Assembly: GCA_019426215.1 (NCBI GenBank)
Contig: CM033403.1
Span: 36,218,754 to 36,282,753 of the forward strand
Direction: 5' to 3'
DNA from: Buddleja alternifolia
Lineage: Eukaryota > Streptophyta > Magnoliopsida > Lamiales > Scrophulariaceae
Length of the DNA: 64,000 bases
Positions 55,869-64,000 of this stretch are shown piece after piece (positions within the stretch are counted from its first letter, which is position 1; the number at the start of each line of letters is the position of its first letter). The notes under the pieces are model-generated. The model did not search any database, was not told the origin of the DNA, and saw only the letters and a program-made list of their open reading frames with translations. Made by a program: the position numbers and the translations under genes.

Positions 55869-57747
55869 CTAACCTAGGGGGATTATTGGTCCCCCCATAC
55901 CAGTAGATATCTCATCATCATGCATCTCTACATCATCTCCCATTTTTGCATGGGATCATCATGGAGGGATGGGGATGTGGTTGTCATTTGCTCAAGACCA
56001 CCATGCAGAACACGTAGACTTGTGTTCATTGCATGGGAACCTTCTTCATGCAGAAATCCTTGCAACGTCTCCTCATGCAGCGCATCAGGGCCCCTATCCA
56101 CGTCTGTCATTGGGGTTAAGTCCTTTGATGAGTCCTATCAACCTGCATGAAGTTCATTCTAGGGTAAGGGGAGTGGTGATCCAAAATGATAGTGTCTCTG
56201 TTAGTGTGCAGTGCGTGTGTGTTTGAATCATTTGGTGTAACAATGGGTAGTTTGGAGATGGAATTATTCACAATAGAGTAGGTTATACCTTTCTGTATTG
56301 GCAGAATTCGGTTCATGTTAATCTCCACGTTTGGGTGCCGGCTATCCTTATCACTTGGCATTGTGGTATTCTCATTGCTTCGTCGCACACGGTTGGCTCG
56401 AGGTGTGTTCTTGGTTCCACTAGTTGAACCAGCATGTGATTTTTCCGTGTCCTGAATCCTAATAGCACCAATACCCTCTTCCTCCTCATCGATCAACACG
56501 GTGAACCGTGAACCCCCGTTAGTGTTCTTATGTTTTGCCTTGTCTCGACCAGTAACTCCAGATGGCTTGGCACCTGAGTTACGCCCCAACGATTGTTCCC
56601 GTGAACTGTAATCATCTCCCATCCCGGTAGCATTTGTTTTTGTGTCCGAGAAGGTCATGTTTGGAGTCTTAGAGGTGTCTTCCCCCGCCCCGTGTGTAGA
56701 GTTTTGAGATGATGACGTGATGGTGCCAACATCCATGGCTCATACGTCAAATCAATGGGTTGTGTATTCTCGGTAGGCTTCTCCTTATTAACATCCATTT
56801 CCTGCTGTTGGTCATGTTCCTTGCCATAAGTCTCCTGAAAGTGAACGTAGGCACCACATCTAAAGCAAACCAAGTGAAGCCCTTCATATTCCACAGCCTG
56901 AGGTCGTCCATTGATACACACGAATGGTGTTAATGGTTTGGCGAGGTCAATTTCAATACCGATACGTGCAAACTTACCCTTAATCGATTATTCCGTATTG
57001 CGGTCCACTTTTACCACCTTGCCAATCAAGGATCCTAATTTGAACAGTACGTCCGGGTGGAACAATTCGATAGGTAAATTGGGAAAATGAACCCAGGCCA
57101 CCGTTGACAAGATGCATGCGGTAGCGGGTTGAAACGCGGGCTGCCATTTCTTCACCGTAAGGTAGTTCCCATCACAATCCAAGGCCCTCTCGTTAACACT
57201 CGTTCATACTGTTCCTTGGAGTAAAATCGCACCATATAGAAGTCGTTCCTAAGTCGACCGAATCTAAGTCATACTTAACTTGCCAAAGAGCCTTCATCCA
57301 TTGTTTCAGTGTAGTATAACTCACCGTTTGGCCCAAGACTTTAACCACCAGGGCGCGCATATACGGCGCCGCGTATTGTTGCCAGTCCTCAACAGTCACG
57401 ATCAAGTTAGGATCGGGTAATGTATTCTCCTTACCTATTTCAGCCACAGACTGGATTTCCAGGTTAGAGTTTTCAGTTTCAGGATCATGTTCTCCTTTGA
57501 TAATGTAATAGGGGCGCTGTGGCGTAACGGTGGTCCAAGATTCTTTCAGTTTCCTAGAATTCCAGGAATTGGCGCGGGTTTCCATCGAGTTATCGTCGTT
57601 CAGATCCATGGTTTCTTCATCTTCTGGGATTGGAGACGCTGAACCATATTCACGTTCATCCCCAAGTATGCTGCGTTTGAATCTCTTCATAGTACGGTCA
57701 TCAGTGGTCTTCACCGGTGGCAGTTGGTCGGAGGAAGTGTCTGACAT
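55869..57747 (-). pseudogene. LINE 2 ORF1 (DUF4283-type RNA-binding protein)
   Basis: It starts MSDTSSDQLPPVKTTDD at 57747. An acidic, serine-rich N-terminus is followed by a DUF4283-like region (WQQYAAPYMRALVVKVLGQ; in a shifted frame WQPAFQPATACILSTVAWVH, ELFHPDVLFKLG). A zinc knuckle near 56860 reads CFRCGAYVHFQETY: the last Cys of the CCHC box is Tyr. A long polar C-terminus ends at about 55869. Frame breaks lie near 57190, 56985 and 56110. It packages LINE RNA in active relatives. Confidence 0.82.
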
Positions 57748-57800
57748 GGGCGGTTATGGTGAGAGTTTTCTTATCGCCAGAGAGACATAGGAGGTGGATT

Positions 57801-57841
57801 TAAGATATTGTTACATATGTGATTTAATTGTACCTGGCTTG

Positions 57842-57896
<55 letters not shown>
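57801..57896. repeat. junction between LINEs with TA microsatellite
   Basis: The word GGCTTGGTGATATAT at 57836 leads into an uninterrupted TA tract ending at about 57895, next to the T-rich 3' end of the following minus-strand LINE. The same word precedes the TA tract of the first LINE at 7810. Confidence 0.8.
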
Positions 57897-57899
<3 letters not shown>

Positions 57900-58039
57900 T
57901 CATTCCAAGGAGGGGGGGTTACCCAAGTGGGAAAGTTCTTAGCTTGACAAACCTGAGCTAATAGTTACCAACCGTGGCCACTTATGACCATTCTCATCTA
58001 AAGTAAGAAAATAAGAAGTGCGCAAATTCGGTACATTTA

Positions 58040-61000
58040 TTACATGTAACGGGTATTTAGCCCGTTTCGAGCTAGTTCATCAGCTACTTGGTTCAATTCT
58101 CGCCAAATATGACCCAAAGAGACATCCCAGTCTCGAGCTAGCATTCTTCAAATATCTACAATCACATTAAAGTGATGATGCGCAATGGAAGCGTCCCCAA
58201 TACTCGAGATGGCTGTTGTGCTATCCGATTCCACTATCAATTTTTTAACACCAGCCTCCCATGCTAATTCGAATCCAAATAGAATAGCTTGTATCTCTGC
58301 TTCCAACACTGAACATGAATCAATACTCCCACCGAAGCCTTTGATCCACGTCCCTTGCTCGTTTCGGAGAGCTCCCCCGATACCTATTCGGTTTCCCAGA
58401 CCATTTGTATTAATGGGTACCGCGGCATCTACATTGAGTTTCAGGTACCCTTCGGGCGGTTTGATCCACCCTGATTGAACACGTATACGTAGTTCATCTG
58501 GGTCAAAGGTATTAGTAAATCGAACACCGTCAATTTTTTTTAGTAACATATCTAGACCCAATTCAGGTCCTGGTAATTCCGCACGTTTTCCATGCATGAC
58601 TTCATTTCAAACCTGCCACAAAAAAGAAACGATTTTAGTAAAGTCCATTGTCCAATCCTCATAATTGGTATGCCTGTTCACGTTGTGAGTTAAATTCCAG
58701 TCGATCCAGCTCTTATGATTTCCTGCAAAGAAAAGCGAATGCCATTTAGTATGAACCATATGTTTCCAAATATCACGAGCCCATGGGCAATCCAGCAGGG
58801 CATGTAGGATCGACTCCACATCACCCCCACATTGAGGACACGTGACTGATTCTGCAAGCCCTCGCGTATGGAGGTTAGCCCGCGTGAGGATGCGGCCATG
58901 TCGGACAAGCCAAATGAACATTTTTCGCCAGGTGACTCCCAAACTTGCTGCCATTGTTTTGTTTCAGGATCAGCTTCTGGCTCCCGCGAGAAGTTTGAGT
59001 AAGCACTCTTGTAGGAATAACGACCATTCGGAGTAAGTTTTCATCTCAGGGTGTCACCTCGGTGTCCATTGAGGTCTAGATTTATGATATTAAGCGTGGT
59101 CAAAACTCTCGGAGGTAAATTTCTGAGCGCATCCCAATCCCAGCCGATGCGTGGACGCCAATAGTCCGCCACGATCTTGTGCAAGTATTCCGATTCAATC
59201 CCTTGCTCAAAGTGTCAGGTGAGAGGTCCTTCATCGAGCCAATGATATGTCCAGAACTTGATGGAGGTGCCATTGCGGACCACCCATTGAATCTGTGTTC
59301 GGAGAAACGGTAGTGTCGCCGAAATATTTTTCCATGTATATGATGTGGCCTTTTTGAGCACGTGCGCGATGCCGGTGAATGTATTTATGTGTCATCACTT
59401 GGACCCAAAGTTGTGTTTCATCCGTGAGGATTTGCCAACCAAGTTTTCCAATAAATGCGAGGTTAACGTGCCGAAGTCGTCTCAGTCCCAACCCCCCGTT
59501 CTCCTTGGACTTGCACACAATGTTCCAATTGACCAAATGCATTTTTCTTCCCATATGTGATCCACCCCAAAGGAATTTCCTGTTCATCTTGTCTATAGTG
59601 TCACATATTCCTATCGGGAGGCGAGTAGTATGCATATGATAAATCGGGATAGCTTCAGTAACTGCTTTAACCAAGGTAGCCCGTCCCGCAAGTGAAAGAT
59701 GTTTACATTTCCAGCCCATGAGCCGAGCCTTCACTCTTTCAACTAGAAACTTGTAGTCTCGTTTTAGGACCTGACCATGATGGAGGGGCATTCCAAGATA
59801 TCGATCAAGATTATCCGTTATGCTGAGTCTCGTAACTTGAGCGATGCGATGCTTACTCTCGAGCTTCGTATTCTTGGAGAAGTAGATTCTTGACTTTTGA
59901 GAATTAACCTTCTGACCCGATAATTCACAGAAGAGGCCTAAAATCCGCATTATTGTTTGTACTTGGCAAACAGAGGCTTCTCCAAAAAGTAGAAAATCAT
60001 CTGCAAACATTAGATGCGATATCCGAGGTCCGTGTCGGGAAGTTGGGACTGGTTTCCAACGCTTTTCCTTTACCGTGTTATCAATCATAGAACCTAACTT
60101 CTATACACAGAAAATAAACAAATAAGGCGAGAGGGGATCCCCTTGTCTTAGGACACGCTTTGGCACGAACCACTCTGTAGTTGTCCCATTCCACAACAAA
60201 GACAACTGAGCCTGAGTAGTACATGCCATAATAAGTTTAGTCCAATTCTCGGAGAATCCCAACTCACCCAACACATTCTCCAAAAAGGTCCAATCAATCC
60301 GATCATATACATGCCATAATAAGTTTAGTCCAATTCTCGGAGAATCCCAACTCACCCAACACATTCTCCAAAAAGGTCCAATCAATCCGATCATAGGCTT
60401 TTTCAAAGTCAATTTTTGCAATGAAAAAACTTTTTTTCCCTTTTAAGTTTCTTAAATCATGAACAATTTCTTGCGTAATCAAAACATTATCGACTGTTTG
60501 TCGACCTTTTATGAAGCTACTTTGCGTTTGTGGTATAAGCTCATTCATAAACTCGCGAATCCGATTTGTCATTATTTTTGTTATGATTTTCTACATTTGT
60601 AAGATTAATTGGGCGAAATTGAGAGAGATGTGTTGGGTGTTTTTCTTTAGGAATAAGCAAAATACGAGATTTATTCAAATTAGTATCTAGTGTACTTGAT
60701 TGAGTAGCATCTCGAACCAGCTTGAAGATGTCATCGCCGACAATATCTCAACATCGTTGGTAGAAGATAGGTTGTATACCGTCCGGGCCTGGCGATTTCA
60801 TCGGGCACATTTCCCACAGAGCTCGCTTGACCTCATCCTTTGTAACCGGAAGTTCCAACGTTGTCAGATGGTGACCTTGTAGACGTACGAAATCCGGTGT
60901 AGTTGTAAAGTTTTGCACCGGCCCATCGTCTCCATACAGTCGCTTATAAAATTCCACTACCATTTGCCAGAGTGTACATGGATTAGTCTCTGTGCTGCCA

Positions 61001-62090
61001 TCCTCACATTGTAACATACAAATGGGCTGTTTATTTTGTCATGTAATCGCCGAAAGATGGAAGAATTTGGTGTTAAGATCTCCGGCTCCTAACCATTGAA
61101 CTCTAGACTTTTGTTTCCAAAAAATCTCCTCTTGACGTAATGTGTCATTATATTCTGTGAGGAAAATCCCCTGCGCCCTTTGTATTCCTATAATCCGAGC
61201 CTCCAATCTTTTTTTGCGTTGGAATATATGCCCAAAGACTACTCGATTCCAAGATGAAGCCTTGAGGTGGGTATGTTGGATCTGAGCTGCAATTCCATGA
61301 ACTCGATCGACTCTCCAACTCCGAGCTACCATATTTTTAAACTCCGAATGAGAGAGCCAAGCTGATTGAAAACGAAAGTTTGCCTCCATCTGAGTTTGGT
61401 TTGAGTTACCCGTGAGATTTAGCATGATGGGTGCGTGGTCAGAACCAATCCTCGATAAGTGAGTGACAGTGGCGTCAGAGAATTGCAGCCGCTATGATTC
61501 ATTACAGAGAGCTCGATCGAGTCATTGTTGAACATTTGAGGACCCCCTTTAACCCAAGTAAACGGCAATCCCACATACTTAAGATCAATCAGACTACAAG
61601 CGTTGATACATTCCACAAACTTACGACATTTTCTATAGTCTATCGGGGGGCCCCTGATTTTTCAGATTGACTGATGACCGTATTCATGTCCCCAGCTATG
61701 ACCCATGGTCCTCTAATATGTGGTTCCATATGGCGGATGTAATCCCAAAGATGGTTTCGGGTATCCAACTGAGGACTCGCATACACAGCCGTAAGAACCC
61801 AATTGCACCTACCTGTTTGCTTAATTACTGTAGTTATACTTTGATCATTCGCTGCTTTCAAGTGTACATCACTTCTGTCGTGTTCCAGAACATCCATATA
61901 CCACCCGAAAAACCCCGGGCTTCAACTTTCTCAACTCCATCAAAACGATTATTATAATGCAAAATATCATTAGCATGATTACCACATACTCGTGGCTCCA
62001 TTAAAACTAGTATCATCGGTTGATTCCAACGAAGAATTTCCTTTAACGAACTCAAGAAATTCGGGTCCCCTCTGCAATTTCAAAAGATTA
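58040..62090 (-). pseudogene. LINE 3 ORF2: endonuclease, RT, zinc domain, RNase H
   Basis: Endonuclease: LVLMEPRVCGN, VEARGFSGGIWMFW, GPWVIAGDMNTV (61700s, catalytic loop intact) and SDHAPI (61420s). RT: MKSPGPDGIQPIFYQRC (60790s), QTQSSFIKGRQTVDNVLI, FIAKIDFEKAYDRIDW (60400s, motif A), RQGDPLSPYLFIFC, and MFADDFLLFGEAS (60000s, catalytic). zf-RVT: TCPQCGGDVESILHALLDC (58850-58790). RNase H: LKLNVDAAV, VLEAEIQAILFGFELAWE, IVESDSTTA, then after a stop at 58148 WRELNQVADELARNG, ending at 58040. An 88-bp tandem duplication at 60221-60396 shifts the frame in RT. Other frameshifts are scattered. The domain set is complete although decayed. Confidence 0.9.
60221..60396. repeat. 88-bp tandem duplication inside LINE 3 RT
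   Basis: 60221-60308 and 60309-60396 are nearly identical (both begin ACATGCCATAATAAGTTTAG and end in GATCATA). 88 is not a multiple of three, so the coding frame is lost. It encodes the RT stretch DRIDWTFLENVLGELGFSE twice. Confidence 0.9.
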
Positions 62091-62201
62091 TCATGATTAA
62101 ACTTATAAATGAGAGGGAATACAATTGGACTAAATGAGTCATACCTGGAGGGGTTGTGGAACCCCCTATTCAATGTTCAGGATAATGTCTGTATCCATGT
62201 T

Positions 62202-62430
62202 TCAGTTGGTTACAGGTACATCATCTCGGTACTCATCTTCGCTATCACCACCCGACTTCACTAACAGATTCTCGCAATCCGAATCATCTGTCGAAAGTTC
62301 CTGCTCGTGCCTCCCAACATTCGGCTCCAAAACTGCATGTGGGAGTTTGGCTCCAAAAATGAATGGTTGGTCCGAAGCCTCCCCTCTACTTTCAGTTAGT
62401 GAATATTCGCTCGGTTCAAAAATTGGATTA
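62202..62430 (-). pseudogene. LINE 3 ORF1, C-terminal fragment
   Basis: The minus frame reads FEPSEYSLTESRGEASDQPF, GAKLPHAVLEPN, and ends SGGDSEDEYRDDVPVTN with a TGA at 62204-62202. It lies in the right place and orientation to be the end of ORF1. The domain containing part is missing because of 5' truncation. Confidence 0.65.
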
Positions 62431-62480
62431 ATTCAGATGTGTGAAATAAAATACGTAGTACTATGTGAAAGGCGTGGAAC

Positions 62481-64000
62481 TGTTAGGAATTTCTTATTAG
62501 ATGTTTTGATGATGACAAGTAGGTTTTATGTTAGAACCCAAAAAAAATGTAAGTATAAGCTTTCTTAGAATATTTGTATAAACGTCTGAAAGCTTATGTA
62601 TTTTTTACTAGGCTTGTAATTTTTATCTTTATAGACTTTTAGACTAAGTATGTGATACTAAATCACTAGTAGAGTTCTGTGTGAGTCTATTAAGTGATGA
62701 AGTTGAAGACCAAGCGTCAGGTCAAAGTGAAGATGAAGATTAGTTCTAAGCGTCCGTCAAACGCTAAGGAACTGTTTTAGGATCTGAGAATCGAACGCTC
62801 AAGATATTTTATGGACTTTTTAGACCAAGGATTGACACTAAGTCAATGATGGGATTCTGAGTGAGCCTATCAAAAATCAAGTCGAAAGTCAAGCGTCTAA
62901 ATGACTGAATAAAGATAAGGACTTGTCTCAAGCGTCTGTTGAAAACGCATAAGAGACTGTCTCAGAGTCAAGCGTCTGGTAAAGCTCCTAGAGACTGTTT
63001 CTTTAAGCCAAGCGTCCAAAAGACTCAAGCACTCAAGTCTCAGAGTTACTTGAAGAACTATAACCCAAGTTATCAAAGACCTAAAATGCATTAATCTATT
63101 AATGATTATTTCCAACGAAAATAATACAACATGCATTAAAAATCGGTTAAGTGCTATTAAAATATAAGCACTATAACTTATGGGCAAACCACCTTTTGAC
63201 CAAGACTGTCAGATCTGTGAAACCAAGAACATGCCTGATCATTATAATATGTTCAAAAATCAGGAAATCAGAATCAAGGAATGTTTAGGGAGACGTGCTC
63301 CTAATTGTGTCCAACGGACAAACCTAGGAACCTATAAATAAGTCCCCTCAGCAAAAACCCAAAAAAAGAGGACAAAGCATATGAACTTATAAGTCATATA
63401 TACGTGAAAAATTCACAAATCTTGTATATAATATATATATACACAAAAAGACACAAGAAAAGGGTAAAAACTTTGCTGAAGGAAAAGCCTACAAAATTCA
63501 TAACCAAAGATCCTTCCAAGCTTTTCTTACCTATTCCAAAAAGACAGTCACAATATCTCAAACCTCTTCTTAGAAGAACCATATACTATTAACTGAGATA
63601 TCTCAAGTTGTTTGAACTTCTCAAAAATAAACAAACTCGTTACAGAAACTTTCAACATCTTTTATCTGAGTGAGAAAGTGTGTTCATCTACAGGCAGTAT
63701 TTTTGTGTAAAAGAATCTTGTGGAAGAAGATCTTTATTGGAGCTGAAATCTGTGTGACCAAGGAGTTCCGAGATCAGTTGTAACTTGCATTATTTCTGAG
63801 TGAAAGAAGCAAGGGGATAGAAGATCTTTATTGGAGCTGAAATCTATGTGACCAAGGAGTTCCGAGATTTATATCCAATCTCTCACTACTTTGTAGAAGT
63901 CTCTGTGTGACTCTTCGATAATCGACTTAGTGAATTTCTTCCTTGATAGAAGGAGAAGAAAGACGTAGCTGGGATTACATCACCCAGTGAACCTTACAAA
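62481..64000 (+). mobile_element. long LTR, probably of a SIRE/Maximus-type copia element
   Basis: Begins TGTTAGGAATTTC with GATGTTTTGATGATGACAAG shortly after, a phrase common at the start of SIRE/Maximus LTRs. A TATA box (CCTATAAATA at 63331-63340) lies mid-LTR. The AAGCGTC word occurs at least six times in 62710-63010. A 49-bp direct repeat (63726-63774 and 63820-63868, GAAGATCTTTATTGGAGCTG and AAGGAGTTCCGAGAT) lies in the downstream half. No coding frame. The end of the LTR and any internal region lie beyond the window, and the strand is inferred from the TATA box. Confidence 0.6.

Larger units (their letters stand above)
52480..57800 (-). mobile_element. LINE (L1-type) copy 2, 3'-truncated at the gap
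   Basis: It runs from an upstream ORF1 start at 57747 to the zf-RVT region at 52490, where the gap cuts it before RNase H. Order on the minus strand: ORF1, 30-base spacer, endonuclease, reverse transcriptase, zinc-binding domain. It is the same family as the LINE fragment at 7862-9652. Several frameshifts; inactive. Its 5' end is close to the TA tract at 57844. Confidence 0.9.
57897..62430 (-). mobile_element. LINE (L1-type) copy 3, 5'-truncated in ORF1
   Basis: The 3' end (57897 on, short A-run then TA tract on the minus strand), RNase H, zf-RVT, RT, endonuclease and the last part of ORF1 are in normal order. It diverges from the other two LINEs and represents another subfamily. The 5' end stops inside ORF1 at about 62430, as in incomplete target-primed insertions. 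A target duplication was not found. Inactive. Confidence 0.88.

Noticed and set aside
1..64000. CRISPR arrays, bacterial operons, riboswitches, rRNA genes
   Set aside because: No regularly spaced repeats, ribosome-binding sites or rRNA-like sequence; gene structure is eukaryotic throughout.

Overview
This window is nuclear DNA from a flowering plant, most likely a eudicot. The evidence is AT-rich intergenic sequence, spliced genes with GT-AG introns, F-box/DUF295 (KIB1-4 propeller) genes, plant-type LINEs, Ty1/copia and Ty3/gypsy retrotransposons, tRNA-derived SINEs, many small hAT- and Mutator-like elements, and a nuclear copy of plastid DNA. The species cannot be named from the sequence. 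Almost nothing here looks like an intact host gene: most host sequences are broken copies and most of the window is transposon-derived.

Layout. 1-6.3 kb: a spliced but decayed minus-strand copy of a plant gene resembling Arabidopsis At5g58100 (SPOT1/IEF, pollen exine formation), with a stop, frameshifts and a missing exon. 6.3-10.9 kb: SINEs, a 5'-truncated LINE and a dispersed non-coding repeat. 11.2-12.5 kb: two adjacent hAT-type elements sharing one 8-bp target. 13-21.4 kb: small inverted-repeat elements, a 2.6-kb fold-back element, tandemly repeated AT-rich DNA and a further hAT-type element. 22.6-31.5 kb: a degenerate chromodomain Ty3/gypsy element on the minus strand. It contains a 795-bp hAT-type element and, at its 5' end, a Ty1/copia element with two 580-bp LTRs and a perfect 5-bp target duplication. 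31.5-32.2 kb: an MSH6 pseudogene fragment. 32.7-39 kb: two tandem F-box/DUF295 genes sharing 5'-UTR introns and flanks. The first is split by a hAT element and the second has a one-base frameshift. 39.5-43 kb: duplicated 5' flanks, a Helitron-like element, a second copy of the dispersed repeat and a Mutator-like MITE. 43.7-44.6 kb: the only uninterrupted host-type reading frame, a DUF295 protein on the plus strand. 45.3-45.8 kb: plastid atpB-rbcL spacer DNA including the rbcL promoter. 46.1-47.9 kb: a third minus-strand F-box gene, also split by an element of the same hAT family. 48.4-52.5 kb: another hAT-type element, non-coding LTR-like DNA and a 10-N gap. 52.5-62.4 kb: two minus-strand LINEs in tandem separated by a TA microsatellite. 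62.5 kb to the end: the beginning of a long LTR.

How the parts relate: the locus is a small F-box/DUF295 cluster in a transposon-rich setting. Two of its four members are broken only by insertions of the same CAGGGACGGA-ended hAT family; in both, removing the element and one target copy leaves a continuous frame. The element positions, 8-bp and 9-bp target duplications and a paralogous empty site were read directly from the bases. Family names are inferences from motifs, and no database search was run.
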